Positions 1 through 10,241 of a stretch of DNA of 64,000 bases are shown here, piece by piece. Where the stretch lies: contig NZ_LZLJ01000093.1 in NCBI RefSeq assembly GCF_001668625.1, positions 62,001-126,000 on the forward strand, read 5' to 3'. The notes beneath the pieces were generated by a model that was not told where the DNA came from, did no database searches, and saw only the letters and a list, made by a program, of their open reading frames with translations. The DNA comes from Mycobacterium sp. 1274756.6. Lineage in GTDB: Bacteria; Actinomycetota; Actinomycetes; Mycobacteriales; Mycobacteriaceae. The stretch's first letter is position 1; every line of letters starts with the position of its first letter. The position numbers and the translations under genes are program-made.

Positions 1-70
1 CCCGCCGCAGCGCAGACGGGCTGGGAGCGGGGGCCGCGTCGGGCACGCGCGCGCCGCGGTCGGGGGTCAC
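1..70 (-). CDS. fbiC: N-terminal fragment of FbiC (F420 FO synthase), cut by left edge
   Basis: Reading leftwards from GTG at 70, the frame gives about 23 residues starting VTPDRGARV and ending PSALRR before the window edge. Mycobacterial FbiC begins with a variable Pro/Ala stretch followed by an SALRR(V)L-type motif, and fbiC (Rv1173) lies in this direction from mshB and Rv1171 in M. tuberculosis. FbiC is the bifunctional radical-SAM enzyme that builds the FO deazaflavin of coenzyme F420. An in-frame GTG at 76 is an alternative start, and I see no strong ribosome binding site. The call rests on a short match plus synteny. Confidence 0.5.
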   Translation of the reverse strand, partial: MTPDRGARVPDAAPAPSPSALRR

Positions 71-285
71 AGCCACGGCGGCAGTGTCCGCGTCCGATCG
101 AGTGTCACTGCGCGCACCTCACAATCCTCGACAATCCGTGCGCCGACATACCCGTTCACCCTAGCCCCGCGCACGATGACCCCGGTCAGCGCGGTAGTCC
201 GGCACCTTTTGCGGCGAAGCATCGCCGCGGCTATGCGTGCACCGCTAGGTTCAAGGGCACCGAACCGGTCGCGGAGGAGACGGAA

Positions 286-1026
286 TTGCACGCTGTGGAC
301 AGGCCCCTGCTGCTGTCGGGAACGGCGCTGATCAGCGCTGCGGCGGTCGTCTTGGCGCCGAGTACGGCTCCGGAGTCGGTCTGGTCGGTCCCGTCGCTCC
401 CGTCGATCGAGTTGACGGCCAGCACGCCGCTGGATCTGGTCGACGGCGTTTCCGGGTGGCTGTTGCCGTCGCTGACGCCGGTCCTCGAGACTCTTCCGAC
501 CGCTCCGGACCTCGGCGACACGATCGGCATCCTTGCCTCGGCAACGGGCAACTTCTTAGCGCCGGTGGCCGCGGCGATCCAGTCGATCTACTCCGGTGTC
601 GAACCGTGGGTCCGGTACGGGGTCAATCTGGTGGCGTGGGATGCCGGCTGGGTACCACTCGTCGGTTTGTTGGCACCACAGATCAATATTTTCTACGACC
701 TCGGCGAGTCGATCGTCGAAAGTTTGCTGTTCAACACCACCGATTTTCTGGCCGGGTTGGTCGGCTTCGGTGAGGGCCTCAGCAAGATCGCCACCGCTAC
801 CGTGCAGGCGATCCACACCTTCATCACCGCTGAGATCGACTGGCTTCTACCACCGCTACCCCCGTTCGGGCTCGGCGCCGCCGGTCTGGACCTCGCCGCG
901 GCCGGGCTGCTGCAGCTGCTGGGCCAGCTGGATCTGGGGTTGGACGCGCTACCTGCCCTTGGTGGAGAGCTGCTCGGCAACGTCGGTGGGACCCTGGGTG
1001 ACCTGCTGCTGAACCTGATCCCCTGA
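286..1026 (+). CDS. Secreted hydrophobic mycobacterial protein, unknown function
   Basis: 246 residues from a TTG start preceded by a strong GGAGGAGACGGAA site. The N-terminus (RPLLLSGTALISAAAVVLAP) is a signal peptide with an Ala/Val core. The mature part has no charged clusters and is rich in Leu, Pro and Gly, with a Leu/Gly repeat-like tail (LLQLLGQLDLGLDALPALGG). This composition is typical of exported mycobacterial proteins of the PE-PGRS/PPE periphery, but no PE or PPE N-terminal motif is present. It occupies the place of the PE12 gene in H37Rv. Its 3' end overlaps the convergent Rv1171-like gene by 78 bases. No function can be assigned. Confidence 0.75.
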   Translation: MHAVDRPLLLSGTALISAAAVVLAPSTAPESVWSVPSLPSIELTASTPLDLVDGVSGWLLPSLTPVLETLPTAPDLGDTIGILASATGNFLAPVAAAIQSIYSGVEPWVRYGVNLVAWDAGWVPLVGLLAPQINIFYDLGESIVESLLFNTTDFLAGLVGFGEGLSKIATATVQAIHTFITAEIDWLLPPLPPFGLGAAGLDLAAAGLLQLLGQLDLGLDALPALGGELLGNVGGTLGDLLLNLIP

Positions 1027-1488
1027 GTTTTCGGCTGCTTCGGCCGATTCCTCGTCCTGTGCGGCTTGCTCGCGGGTCTCGAGTACCTGTTTGCGGTGCC
1101 AGAGCACCCAACCGGGCGGGCCGGCACCGAAGACGATGAGCAGCAGCACGCCGTAGCCCATCAGGCCGCGGCCGCCGAAGATGGTGTCGTCGGCGGGGCC
1201 GCCGAATGTCATCGCGGCCACCGCCAGCAGCCAGGTCCACAGCGGCAAGGCGACGATGCGCGGGGAGTCGGTCCAGTAGCGCGCGGCCCAGACCAGGGCG
1301 GCGTTGACCAGGCCGCTGATGAGCGCGCTGATCGGGAATGGGACCGGTCCGAGGTAGGACGGCAGTAAAAACGCGGCCGCCACGGCGGAGAGAACGCCGT
1401 CGACGGCCAGCAGGGTTAGGACGACGAAGCGGGCGACGGGGCCCGCCGTGTTGGTATTCGGTTCTGGCTGCGGGGCAGGTGGTGTCAA
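949..1488 (-). CDS. Conserved mycobacterial membrane protein (Rv1171-like)
   Basis: 179 residues. Four hydrophobic segments are visible (residues about 18-45, 50-70, 80-100 and 108-128), so this is a small integral membrane protein with a charged, Gln/Glu-rich cytosolic tail. The start is TTG at 1488, overlapping the stop of the small upstream frame as TTGA, which suggests translational coupling. Position directly downstream of mshB matches Rv1171 of M. tuberculosis. The 3' end overlaps the convergent secreted-protein gene. Function unknown. Confidence 0.8.
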   Translation of the reverse strand: MTPPAPQPEPNTNTAGPVARFVVLTLLAVDGVLSAVAAAFLLPSYLGPVPFPISALISGLVNAALVWAARYWTDSPRIVALPLWTWLLAVAAMTFGGPADDTIFGGRGLMGYGVLLLIVFGAGPPGWVLWHRKQVLETREQAAQDEESAEAAENSGDQVQQQVTQGPTDVAEQLSTKGR

Positions 1489-1592
1489 GTCGGGATGCTG
1501 TCAAGCAAACCGACCAGCGACCCCACCACCCACTGGAACTGGTCGCCACGCAACTGCCAGCGCTCCAGGTTGTCGTCCATGTCCGGGTCCAT
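1485..1592 (-). CDS. Small ORF coupled to the Rv1171-like gene
   Basis: A 35-residue frame beginning MDPDMDDNLERWQLRG and ending DSIPT. Three in-frame ATGs exist (1598, 1592, 1580). GGAAGG lies about 7 bases before the one at 1592, so I choose that. Its TGA overlaps the TTG start of the next gene (TTGA), the usual mark of a co-translated pair, and it fills the otherwise empty 165 bases between mshB and the membrane gene. It is acidic and amphipathic with no signal peptide. No family recognised. Confidence 0.5.
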   Translation of the reverse strand: MDPDMDDNLERWQLRGDQFQWVVGSLVGLLDSIPT

Positions 1593-1653
1593 ACCCATGC
1601 CTTCCGTTGGTGCCTTGCACTGGTGCCTTCGGCGGCTCACTGCTGGGCATATC

Positions 1654-2565
1654 CTAACGCGCCGCCGGGTCGGCGAGATCAACTCCGGCCAGGAGATCGG
1701 TCTCCCATCGGCGCGCGTCGCGTTCGCCGGCCGTACCGGCGGCCAGCACGTAGTGTTCGGCGGCCAGGATCGGCATCGCCAGGTCGTTGGAGAGGGCGAA
1801 CGCCCGCCCGGTCGGGCCGACGCTGACCTGGGTGGCGTGGTTGCGCATCGCGGCGATCTTGGCGGGCAGCGCTGCGGCGTCGTCGATCGCCGCGGTGATC
1901 TGCTCATCGGCGACCCCGAAGCCGATGTCGTTGCCGGGCACGCGCTGCCAGCCCGGGGCCAGGTCTTCGCTTTTTAGCGCCTCCAGACCGGCGGTGGCGG
2001 CGCTGGCCGAGGTCACCGTCCAGTACAGCTTGGGCACCCGCCACGGTTGGCCCGGATAGTCGGTGGCTGCGCCGGCCGCGGTGACCGCGGCGGTGGTGAC
2101 GGTGTGGGTGTGCACGTGGTCGGGGTGTCCGTAGCCGCCGCCGGGGTCGTAGGTGACCACGACGTGCGGACGCAGGTCGCGAATGATCGCCACCAGCGCG
2201 CCGACGGTGTCGCGTTCGTCGGCGTCGATGAATCGGCCCCAGCGCCGCGGCGGAGTGTCGGCCATGCCGGAATCCCGCCACCGGCCCGGCCCGCCCAGAA
2301 ACGTCGGCGGGCCGGCGCCGAGGGCCGCCAGCGCCGCGGTCAGTTCCGCGATGCGGTAGCCGCCGAGCTGGTCGGCCTGATCGACGGCGAGCCGGGCGTA
2401 GCGCTCCCCGATGACCTCGCCCTCCTCACCGAGGGTGCAGGTCACCACCTGTACCTGCGCGCCGCGGGCGACGTAGTGCGCGATCGTCGCCCCGGTGGTC
2501 AGCGTCTCGTCGTCGGGGTGGGCGTGGACGAACAGCAGCCGCGGTTGCGGGGGCTTGACCATCAC
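1654..2565 (-). CDS. mshB: MshB, GlcNAc-Ins deacetylase of mycothiol biosynthesis
   Basis: About 303 residues, the normal size for the family. MshB is a zinc enzyme that deacetylates GlcNAc-inositol to GlcN-inositol in the mycothiol pathway. The LmbE/PIG-L zinc signature is clear: HAHPDDET at residues 14-21 and [10 protein letters not shown] near residue 145. The start is GTG at 2565 or the next codon, ATG at 2562; neither has a good ribosome binding site. Leftward neighbours (small frame, Rv1171-like gene) are co-directional and probably co-transcribed, as in M. tuberculosis (Rv1170-Rv1171). Confidence 0.95.
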   Translation of the reverse strand: MMVKPPQPRLLFVHAHPDDETLTTGATIAHYVARGAQVQVVTCTLGEEGEVIGERYARLAVDQADQLGGYRIAELTAALAALGAGPPTFLGGPGRWRDSGMADTPPRRWGRFIDADERDTVGALVAIIRDLRPHVVVTYDPGGGYGHPDHVHTHTVTTAAVTAAGAATDYPGQPWRVPKLYWTVTSASAATAGLEALKSEDLAPGWQRVPGNDIGFGVADEQITAAIDDAAALPAKIAAMRNHATQVSVGPTGRAFALSNDLAMPILAAEHYVLAAGTAGERDARRWETDLLAGVDLADPAAR

Positions 2566-2643
2566 TCAATGATCACCCACCACTCCGCGGGCCGAAACCC
2601 GAGGCCGTCGACGCGGGTAGGACCGATTGCGCTTCAGGCTTTG

Positions 2644-3600
2644 TCAGAAGCCAAGGAGCGCCTGGATTAGGCCGGCCAAGTCGGCCAACATCATGTAACC
2701 GTTACCCAAGAATCCTTCGAGGCCGCCGATGACACCCGTGTTGAAGGGACCCGTGACACCAAGCGTGACCAACAGGCTGCTGGTGATGTCCGCGGATTCA
2801 AAATCTGCTCCGAGTAAGCCGAGGAAGCCTTGTTGAGCCGAGTCGAGCAGCATATTGAACGTGTTGAAGCCGCGGTTGACGACGCCGTTGAGAATGCTGT
2901 CTGCGCCCTTATAAATCACCTGATCAGGGTTGTAGATCTGTGCGACAGCTTCAAACAGCGGCGAGACCATCCTCTCCAGGCCAAGTTGGCTGTCGACAAG
3001 TGCACCGTTGAAATCTTTCAGGACGCTAACAAGACCACCATTGAAATCGATCAGCCCGTCTTGCAGCGCACCCATGAGGCTGTCGTTAGGGAAGCCGGTT
3101 GCGTTGGCGAAGGCCTGCAGCGCCTGCCCGAACATGCCCTCCAACCCGCCGATCTGACCCGTATTGAAGACGTTGCCACCGTTCGGATCGAAACCCGCGA
3201 GCAAGCTAGCGGTAACTTCGCTGGGGTCAACGCTCGTTCCGAGCACGCCATTCAGCGAGTTTTGGCCTGCACCCAGTCCCATGTTGAAAACGTTGTAAAG
3301 ACGGTTGATGACCCCATTCAGGGCGTTGTTTGAACCGAAAAGAAGCTTTTCAAGCTGGATTTCTGCCCCAAAACCGCCCGCATAGCGGTCGACCAAGTTG
3401 CTGTTGAAAGCGATTTGGCCCGCAAAGAGATCAGCGTTAAACCCACTCAGCCAATCATCAAGCGTGTCAGCAAACCCCACCAACTGAATGTTCGGAACCT
3501 GCACGTCCGGCACCACCGACGCCACCGGCGTGACGGCGATCATCCCGGCCGCAGCCAGCGCGACGCCAGCGGTTACAGCGGGTCGAACAGCGATCTCCAT
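2644..3600 (-). CDS. Exported mycobacterial protein with internal duplication
   Basis: 318 residues from ATG at 3600, which has GGAGGG ten bases upstream; a longer frame to 3648 lacks a better site. A signal peptide (MEIAVRPAVTAGVALAAAGMI, then AVTPVASVVPDVQVPNIQLVG) matches the export signal common in PGRS-like mycobacterial proteins. The mature part has two related halves: residues about 94-160 and 236-302 share the order LNGV(I/V)NR..N.FNM, then a V/I-T(A/S)SLL block, then FNTG.IGGLEG(M/F)(F/L)G. This looks like tandem domain duplication. Function unknown; base composition is lower in GC than flanking genes. Confidence 0.8.
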   Translation of the reverse strand: MEIAVRPAVTAGVALAAAGMIAVTPVASVVPDVQVPNIQLVGFADTLDDWLSGFNADLFAGQIAFNSNLVDRYAGGFGAEIQLEKLLFGSNNALNGVINRLYNVFNMGLGAGQNSLNGVLGTSVDPSEVTASLLAGFDPNGGNVFNTGQIGGLEGMFGQALQAFANATGFPNDSLMGALQDGLIDFNGGLVSVLKDFNGALVDSQLGLERMVSPLFEAVAQIYNPDQVIYKGADSILNGVVNRGFNTFNMLLDSAQQGFLGLLGADFESADITSSLLVTLGVTGPFNTGVIGGLEGFLGNGYMMLADLAGLIQALLGF

Positions 3601-3731
3601 GACTGGGTTCCCTCCATGCCCCCGGCGGGCCGACGCGGCCCCGTACACCGACAGAGGTTAGCTTAGAAAACGCTGAGACACAATCAGGAACGCGCGAGAA
3701 ATCTGACGCTAATTCAGAATCAGTCCGCCCG

Positions 3732-5624
3732 TTACGGCGCGGTCTTGAGCCACTTGCCGGCGTTGCCGACGATGCCCACCGGCACCGCCCCGGACAGCTC
3801 CACGTTCTCCACGCTGGGCCCGGCCGCCACGATGGTGGTGTCCTGCAGGATCGGCAGCACGGTGGCCATGCTCCACAGCTGCGGCTCCACCGCCTTGATC
3901 ACCTCGGCGATGGGCTTGCTGCCGTCCAGGGCGGCGTCGATGTTGGCCTGCAGGCTGCCGTCGCAGATCCCGGTGACGTTCGACGGCGCCTGGATCAGCG
4001 TGCCCGAATCGGTGGCCGGCGGCGCGCTCGGCGTGGTCGTCGGGGTCTGCGCGGTGGTGGACGGCGACCGGGTCGTGCTCGTCTCGGCGGTGCCATCGGC
4101 CGCGGTGGTCGGCACCGGGGTGGCCTGCAGGGCGCTGCAGCCGAACCGGGACGCCAGCCGGGTGGCCAGGTCACCGCCGGCGCGGCGCCAGCCGACCACG
4201 GCATCGACCCGGTTGTTGACCAGCGCGTCGCCGTAGAGCGCCACCGGGTCCAGCGCCTGCACGGTCGCGGCGATGCCGACGTCGCGCAGCTGATCGGCCA
4301 CCGTGTTGGCCACCGCCACCGCGGTCGGGTCGTTGGCGGCGGCCCCGATCGCCAACGCCATCTGCTCGCCGTCCTTGCTGACCCGGCCGCGGGTGATCAC
4401 CGGCGACGTCGTCGGCGGCGGGGCGGGGCTGGGCGCGGGCGTGGCGACCGGATCGGTCTCGATGAGGTACCCGGCGCCGGCGAGCAGGTCCAGCGCCTCG
4501 GCGCGACTCAGCGCCGGCGGCGCGGTCGGCACGTAGCTGGGGTCACTCGGGGTGCGGACCTGCGCGCGGTCCAAGGTGATGGTGTTGTCGCTGCCCGCGC
4601 CCACCGCGGCCAGCAGGTTGACGTCGAGCAGCCCGAGCACCGCGCGACGCACCTGGGTGTCGCGCAGGGTCGGGGTGCTCGCCCGCAGCGCCAACTCCAG
4701 CACCCGCGGTGTCACGATCCGGTCGGTGCGCACCTCCGGGATCGCCGAGAGCTGGGCGAAGGCCGCCGACCCGCCGTGCACCTGGGCGACCTGGGTGTCG
4801 CTGTTGCGGATCGAGTCGGCCAGCGCGGCCGGCGCGCCCGCCCGGCGGAACAGGATCAGATCCGGCACCGCCGGCGGACCCCAGTAGCGGTCGTTGCGGG
4901 CCAGCAGGATGACGTCGCGCTGCGGGTCGATGTTCTCCACCCGGAACTGCCCGCCGGTGACCGGCATGGCCCGTGCCAGCCCGGCGGCGAACCCACCGGG
5001 CACGTCCTTGACGATGTGCGCGGGCAGGATGTTGTTGAACAGCTCCCGCCAGGCCGGGTAGGGCTTGGTGAAGGTGACCACGGCGGTCTTGCCGCCCTCC
5101 AGCGACTGCACCCCGGTGATCAGGTCGTAGCCGGCCGGGTCGACCACCCCGGGCTGGCTGACCATCTGGCGCCACAGGTACCAGAAGTCATCGGCGGCGA
5201 TCGGCGCGTTGTCGGTCCAGGACGCCTCCGGCCGGATCCGGTAGGTCACCGTGAACGGACTGTCGTTGGTCACCTCCGCCGAAACCAGCAGCGTCGGATC
5301 CATCTCCCAACGCGACCCGGTCGGGGTGCTCGAGTCCGCGATCGGCCGAAACGCGCTGGGCAGCACCAGCGAGCTGACCGCCGCGCTGACCGGGGACAGG
5401 TCGGAGAGCAGATGCGGGTTGAAGCCCGGCCCGATCCAATCGATGGCCATGATGATCTGGGTGACCCGCGCCGACGGCGGCGGCGCGTTCTGCGGGGTTT
5501 CGGTGCTCTGCGGCGCCGGCGGCGGATTGACCATGCAGCCCGCGACCAGCATCGACAGCGCCGACACCAGCACGCCCAAGCGGCTGCGGGCACTGCGGGC
5601 GGGTCTCGGCACGTCCACCACCAT
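3732..5624 (-). CDS. lpqW: LpqW, ABC-type peptide-binding-like lipoprotein
   Basis: 630 residues from ATG at 5624. A lipoprotein signal ends in the lipobox VAGC, followed by a Pro-rich linker. The body has the solute-binding protein family 5 fold ([25 protein letters not shown] and [11 protein letters not shown] are typical). A Thr/Pro-rich insert lies at about residues 530-570. In mycobacteria LpqW is an envelope lipoprotein that influences the balance of PIM and lipoarabinomannan synthesis together with PimE, also encoded in this window. It follows typA by 53 bases on the same strand, as in H37Rv (Rv1165-Rv1166). No permease genes are adjacent. Confidence 0.92.
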   Translation of the reverse strand: MVVDVPRPARSARSRLGVLVSALSMLVAGCMVNPPPAPQSTETPQNAPPPSARVTQIIMAIDWIGPGFNPHLLSDLSPVSAAVSSLVLPSAFRPIADSSTPTGSRWEMDPTLLVSAEVTNDSPFTVTYRIRPEASWTDNAPIAADDFWYLWRQMVSQPGVVDPAGYDLITGVQSLEGGKTAVVTFTKPYPAWRELFNNILPAHIVKDVPGGFAAGLARAMPVTGGQFRVENIDPQRDVILLARNDRYWGPPAVPDLILFRRAGAPAALADSIRNSDTQVAQVHGGSAAFAQLSAIPEVRTDRIVTPRVLELALRASTPTLRDTQVRRAVLGLLDVNLLAAVGAGSDNTITLDRAQVRTPSDPSYVPTAPPALSRAEALDLLAGAGYLIETDPVATPAPSPAPPPTTSPVITRGRVSKDGEQMALAIGAAANDPTAVAVANTVADQLRDVGIAATVQALDPVALYGDALVNNRVDAVVGWRRAGGDLATRLASRFGCSALQATPVPTTAADGTAETSTTRSPSTTAQTPTTTPSAPPATDSGTLIQAPSNVTGICDGSLQANIDAALDGSKPIAEVIKAVEPQLWSMATVLPILQDTTIVAAGPSVENVELSGAVPVGIVGNAGKWLKTAP

Positions 5625-5677
5625 AGGATTTCGCGGCCGCGACCTGCGCACCGCGCGCGGGTTCGCCGCGAATTTCC

Positions 5678-7564
5678 TCAACCGCGCGCCTTGGCCCGAG
5701 ACCGATTGCGTGCCCGCGCGGTGGCCGAAAGCTCCACCTTGCGCACCCGCACCACCTCGGGGGTGACCTCGACGCACTCGTCGGCCGCGCAGAACTCCAT
5801 CGCCTGCTCCAGGTCCAGTTCGATGGGCTTGGCCAGCGTCTCGATGACGTCGGCGGTCGACGAGCGCATGTTGGTCAGCTTCTTCTCCCGGGTGACGTTG
5901 ATGTCCAGGTCTTCGGCCCGCGGGTTGATGCCGGCCACCATGCCCTCGTAGGTGTCCTGGCCCGGTTCGACGAAGAAGGTGCCGCGGTCGGCCAGTTGCA
6001 GCAGCGCGAACGGGGTGATGGTGCCCGAACGGTCACTGACCAGCGAGCCGCTGTGCCGGGCCCGGAAGTCCCCGGCCCACGGGTGGTAGCCGTCGAACAC
6101 CGCGTTGGCGATGCCGGTGCCGCGGGTCTCGGTCATGAAGTCGGTGCGCCAGCCGATCAGCCCGCGGCTGGGAATGGTGAACTCCATCCGCACCCAGCCG
6201 CTGGTGTGGTTGGTCATCTCGGTCATCCGGCCCTTGCGGGCGGCCGCCAGCTGCGTGATCGCGCCGACGTACTCCTCCGGGCAGTCCACGGTGAGCTGCT
6301 CGAACGGCTCGTGCAGGCGCCCGTCGACGGTCTTGGTCACCACCTGCGGTTTGCCGACGGTCAGCTCGAAGCCCTCCCGACGCATCTGTTCGACCAGCAC
6401 CGCCAACGCCAGCTCGCCGCGGCCCTGCACCTCCCAGGCGTCCGGGCGGCCGATGTCGACCACCCGGATCGAGACGTTGCCGACCAGTTCGGCGTCCAGG
6501 CGGTTCTTGACCATCCGCGCCGTGAGCTTGTGCCCGGAAACCTTGCCGGCCAGCGGGGAGGTGTTGGTGCCGATGGTTACCGAGATGGCCGGCTCGTCGA
6601 CGGTGATGCGCGGCAGCGCCACCGGCGCCGCCGGGTCGGCCAGCGTGTCACCGATCATGATCTCGGGGATGCCGGCGACGGCCACGATGTCTCCGGCCAC
6701 CGCCTCCTCGGTGGGGGTGCGTTCCACTCCCTCGGTGACCAGCAGTTCGGTGATCTTGGCGCTGGTGACGGTCTCGGCGCCGTCGACCTCCCGGATCCAG
6801 GCCACCTGCTGGCCCTTGCGGATGCGGCCGTTGGCGATGCGGATCAAGGCCAGCCGGCCCAGGAAGCTGGAGGCGTCGAGGTTGGTGACCAGCGCCTGCA
6901 GCGGCGCCGCCGGGTCGCCGGCGGGCGGCGGGACGTGCTCGAGCAGCAGCGCGAACAGCGGGTCGAGGTTGTCGCCCTCGGGCACCTGACCGTTCGGCGG
7001 GGCGACGGTGGCCGCGATCCCGGCGCGCCCGGAGGCGTACACGGTGGGCAGGCCCAACGCGTGCTCAGCGGCCTGCTGGGCGGCCTCATCGAGGTCGGCG
7101 GCGACATCGAGCAGCAGATCATGGCTGGCCTCGACGACCTCCTCGATCCGCGCGTCGGGCCGGTCGGTCTTGTTGACCACCAGGATCACCGGCAGGTGCG
7201 CCGCCAGCGCCTTGCGCAGCACGAACCGGGTTTGGGGCAGCGGGCCTTCGGAGGCGTCGACGAGCAACAGCACTCCGTCGACCATGGACAGGCCGCGTTC
7301 GACCTCGCCGCCGAAATCGGCGTGGCCGGGGGTGTCGATGACGTTGATGACGGTGACGCTGCCGTCGGCGTGGTGGCGGTGCACGGCGGTGTTCTTCGCC
7401 AGGATCGTGATGCCCTTTTCCCGCTCCAGGTCACCGGAGTCCATCACCCGCTCGGTGGCTTCGCCGCGTTCGGCCAGCGCGCCGGACTGGCGCAGCATGG
7501 CGTCGACGAGGGTGGTTTTGCCATGGTCGACGTGGGCGACGATGGCGACGTTGCGGAACTGCAC
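5678..7564 (-). CDS. typA: TypA/BipA ribosome-associated GTPase
   Basis: 628 residues from a GTG start at 7564 ([20 protein letters not shown]); the frame is open further upstream, but homology begins here and the length equals the family norm. The translational GTPase motifs are present: G1 [10 protein letters not shown]3 [12 protein letters not shown]4 NKTDR, and the ITILAKNT switch I. Domain II and the BipA-specific C-terminal region follow. TypA binds ribosomes and acts in stress adaptation and ribosome assembly. It leads into lpqW downstream. In H37Rv narGHJI precedes it; here a divergent zwf gene does. Confidence 0.96.
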   Translation of the reverse strand: MQFRNVAIVAHVDHGKTTLVDAMLRQSGALAERGEATERVMDSGDLEREKGITILAKNTAVHRHHADGSVTVINVIDTPGHADFGGEVERGLSMVDGVLLLVDASEGPLPQTRFVLRKALAAHLPVILVVNKTDRPDARIEEVVEASHDLLLDVAADLDEAAQQAAEHALGLPTVYASGRAGIAATVAPPNGQVPEGDNLDPLFALLLEHVPPPAGDPAAPLQALVTNLDASSFLGRLALIRIANGRIRKGQQVAWIREVDGAETVTSAKITELLVTEGVERTPTEEAVAGDIVAVAGIPEIMIGDTLADPAAPVALPRITVDEPAISVTIGTNTSPLAGKVSGHKLTARMVKNRLDAELVGNVSIRVVDIGRPDAWEVQGRGELALAVLVEQMRREGFELTVGKPQVVTKTVDGRLHEPFEQLTVDCPEEYVGAITQLAAARKGRMTEMTNHTSGWVRMEFTIPSRGLIGWRTDFMTETRGTGIANAVFDGYHPWAGDFRARHSGSLVSDRSGTITPFALLQLADRGTFFVEPGQDTYEGMVAGINPRAEDLDINVTREKKLTNMRSSTADVIETLAKPIELDLEQAMEFCAADECVEVTPEVVRVRKVELSATARARNRSRAKARG

Positions 7565-7799
7565 CGGCCGATTCTGCCAGCGTGAAGGGGTGATCGCGAA
7601 ACCGAGACCGGCCCCGGTGACGTACTTCTCACCGCTGATCGGGCCGGTTTCGCGGCCACCGCCGCCCTGTGTTTCTCCTGGGAGTCCGCGGGTGCCGGGC
7701 CCGGCTGCCCTGGCGGGAACCGGCGCAGGCTGGCAGATTGGGGAAAGAATCCGAACCTGACCGACCAGCGCCGCCGATGCGGCGGGAAGGGAATCGCCG

Positions 7800-9188
7800 G
7801 TGACCGAAGCGCGCACGGCGGACCTGTTGGTGATCTTCGGCATCACCGGGGACCTGGCCCGCAAGATGACCTTTCGCGCGCTGTACCGGCTGGAACGGCG
7901 CAACCTGCTGACCTGCCCGATCCTGGGCGTGGCCGCCGACGACATCACCGTGGAGGAACTCACCTCCCGGGCGCGCGACGCGATCACCGCCACCGAGGGC
8001 AGCGTCGACGACACGGTATTCGACCGGCTGGCCGGCCGCTTGTCCTACCTGCACGGCGATGTCACCGACGCCGGGTTGTACCGGCAGCTGGCGGAGCAGG
8101 TCGGCGACGCCGAACAGCCGCTGTACTACCTGGAGATGCCGCCGTCGCTGTTCGGCCCGATCGTCGAGCAGCTCGGCCAGGCTGGGCTGGCCGACAACGC
8201 CCGGGTGGCGGTGGAGAAGCCCTTCGGCGACGACCTGGCGTCCGCGCGCGAACTCAACGACCGGCTGCACCGGGTGCTCGCCGAGGAGCAGATCCTGCGG
8301 GTGGACCACTTCCTGGGCAAAGAGCCGGTCATCGAACTGGAGTACCTGCGGTTCGCCAACACCGCCCTCTCCGAGATCTGGGACCGCCGCAGCGTGGCGA
8401 GTATCCAGATCACGATGGCTGAGGACTTCGGGGTGGAGGACCGCGGCAGCTTCTACGACGCGGTCGGGGCGCTGCGCGACGTCGTGCAGAACCACCTGCT
8501 GCAGGTGCTGGCGCTGGTGGCGATGGAACCGCCGACCTCGGCCAGCGGCGCCGAGTTGCGCGACAAGAAGGTCGAGGTTTTCCGGGCCATGCCCCCGGTC
8601 GACGTCGCCCACTACGTGCGCGGCCAGTACGACGGCTACACCGACGTGCCGGGGGTGGCGGCCAGTTCGCAGACCGAGACGTACACCGCGTTGCGGTTGG
8701 AGATCAACAACTGGCGCTGGTACGGGGTGCCGATCTTCATGCGAGCCGGTAAGGGGTTGCCGCACAAGGTCACCGAAGTCCGGCTGTTCTTGCGTCGCAC
8801 TCCCCCGCTGCCGTTCCTGCCCAAACCGGCGCAGGCCGCCCCCAACCAGATCGTGTTGCGTGTCGACCCCGATCCCGGTCTGCGGCTGCAGATCTCGGCG
8901 CTGGGCAAGGACGCGCTGCACCCGGTGCATCTGGACACGCTCTTCGCCGAACAGCTGGGCGAGTCGCTGCTGCCCTACGAGCGGCTGCTGCACGACGCAC
9001 TGCAGGGGGACCGGCGGCTGTTCGCCCGCCAGGACGCGGTCGAAGAGACCTGGCGCATCGTGCAACCCCTGCTCGACGACCCGCCTCCGGTGCACCGCTA
9101 CGAGCGCGGCTCCTGGGGGCCGGAGGAAGCGACCCGGCTGGTGCGCGGGTACCCGGGCTGGCAGCAGCCGTGGCTGCCCGGCTCCTGA
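7800..9188 (+). CDS. zwf: Glucose-6-phosphate dehydrogenase
   Basis: 462 residues from GTG at 7800 with GGGAAGGG upstream. It oxidises glucose-6-phosphate to 6-phosphogluconolactone in the pentose phosphate pathway, yielding NAD(P)H. The dinucleotide-binding loop is FGITGDLA (residues 14-21), the substrate and active-site motif is RVDHFLGKE (about 165-173) and the C-terminal domain is complete. It sits 24 bases before gnd and forms an operon with it. The H37Rv counterparts are zwf1-gnd2 (Rv1121-Rv1122), some 40 genes away, so the pair has a different location here. Confidence 0.94.
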   Translation: MTEARTADLLVIFGITGDLARKMTFRALYRLERRNLLTCPILGVAADDITVEELTSRARDAITATEGSVDDTVFDRLAGRLSYLHGDVTDAGLYRQLAEQVGDAEQPLYYLEMPPSLFGPIVEQLGQAGLADNARVAVEKPFGDDLASARELNDRLHRVLAEEQILRVDHFLGKEPVIELEYLRFANTALSEIWDRRSVASIQITMAEDFGVEDRGSFYDAVGALRDVVQNHLLQVLALVAMEPPTSASGAELRDKKVEVFRAMPPVDVAHYVRGQYDGYTDVPGVAASSQTETYTALRLEINNWRWYGVPIFMRAGKGLPHKVTEVRLFLRRTPPLPFLPKPAQAAPNQIVLRVDPDPGLRLQISALGKDALHPVHLDTLFAEQLGESLLPYERLLHDALQGDRRLFARQDAVEETWRIVQPLLDDPPPVHRYERGSWGPEEATRLVRGYPGWQQPWLPGS

Positions 9189-9212
9189 CCGACAACTGAG
9201 AGAGGACACGCG

Positions 9213-10241
9213 ATGCAGCTGGGGATGATCGGCCTGGGCCGGATGGGCGCCAACCTGGTGCGCCGCGCGATGCGCGACGGCCACGAATGCGTCGTCTTCG
9301 ACCGCAACCGCGACGCCGTCGAGGCGCTGGTCGGTGAGGGCGCCGTCGGGGTCGGCTCACTCGACGAGCTCAAGGAGAAGCTGACCGCACCGCGGGCGGT
9401 CTGGGTGATGGTGCCGGCCGGTTCGATCACCGATTCGGTGATCGACGAGCTGGGCGAGACCCTCGATGAGGGTGACATCGTCATCGACGGCGGCAACACC
9501 TACTACCGCGACGACCTGCGGCACGCCGAACAGCTCGCCGAACGCGGGATCCGGCTGCTCGACTGCGGCACCAGCGGCGGCGTGTGGGGGCTGGAGCGCG
9601 GCTACAGCCTGATGATCGGCGGAGACGCCGACGCGGTGGCCACCGTGGAACCGGTGTTCGCGTCGCTGGCGCCGGGTGTGGAGGCCGCCGAACGCACGCC
9701 GGGCCGCGACGGCAAGGCCACCCCGGCCGAGCACGGCTATCTGCACTGCGGGCCCAGTGGCGCAGGGCATTTCGTGAAGATGGTGCACAACGGCATCGAG
9801 TACGGGATGATGGCCGCCATCTCCGAGGGCCTCAACATCTTGCACCGCGCCAACATCGGCGCCGAGGACCAGGCCAGCTCCGACGCCGAGACCGCGCCGC
9901 TGGCGCACCCCGAGTACTACCGCTACGACCTGGATCTGGCCGAGATCGCCGAGGTGTGGCGCCGCGGCAGCGTAATCGGTTCCTGGCTGGTCGATCTCAC
10001 CGCCGCCGCGCTGGTGGAGTCCCCGGATCTGGCGAAGTTCGCCGGGCGGGTCTCCGACTCCGGGGAGGGCCGCTGGACGGCGATCGCCGCGATCGAGGAG
10101 GGTGTGCCCGCGCCGGTGATCACCGCGGCGCTGGGGTCGCGGTTCTCCTCGCGCAACCTCGACGAGTTCGCCGACAAGGCGCTCTCGGCGATGCGCAAGC
10201 AGTTCGGCGGGCACGACGAGAAGCCGGCCGCCGGCCTGTGA
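9213..10241 (+). CDS. gnd: 6-phosphogluconate dehydrogenase (short, Gnd2/YqeC type)
   Basis: 342 residues. Decarboxylating oxidation of 6-phosphogluconate to ribulose-5-phosphate. The N-terminal Rossmann motif is GLGRMGANL (residues 7-15); the DCGTSGG and FVKMVHNGIEYGMM motifs carry the catalytic Lys and substrate contacts. The length corresponds to the short class rather than the 470-residue class. GAGAGG precedes the ATG. Its TGA overlaps the GTG of modA (GTGA), so zwf, gnd and modA are probably one transcript. Confidence 0.93.
   Translation: MQLGMIGLGRMGANLVRRAMRDGHECVVFDRNRDAVEALVGEGAVGVGSLDELKEKLTAPRAVWVMVPAGSITDSVIDELGETLDEGDIVIDGGNTYYRDDLRHAEQLAERGIRLLDCGTSGGVWGLERGYSLMIGGDADAVATVEPVFASLAPGVEAAERTPGRDGKATPAEHGYLHCGPSGAGHFVKMVHNGIEYGMMAAISEGLNILHRANIGAEDQASSDAETAPLAHPEYYRYDLDLAEIAEVWRRGSVIGSWLVDLTAAALVESPDLAKFAGRVSDSGEGRWTAIAAIEEGVPAPVITAALGSRFSSRNLDEFADKALSAMRKQFGGHDEKPAAGL

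Noticed and set aside
4776..5951. Long open frame antisense to lpqW and typA (391 codons)
   Set aside because: Arg/Gly/Ala/His-rich translation without a domain; a third-position GC shadow of the real genes.
5996..7585. 529-codon open frame antisense to typA
   Set aside because: Shadow of TypA; composition is low-complexity Gly/His/Arg/Asp with no motif.
7629..9284. 551-codon open frame antisense to zwf
   Set aside because: Shadow of the clearly recognisable zwf gene.
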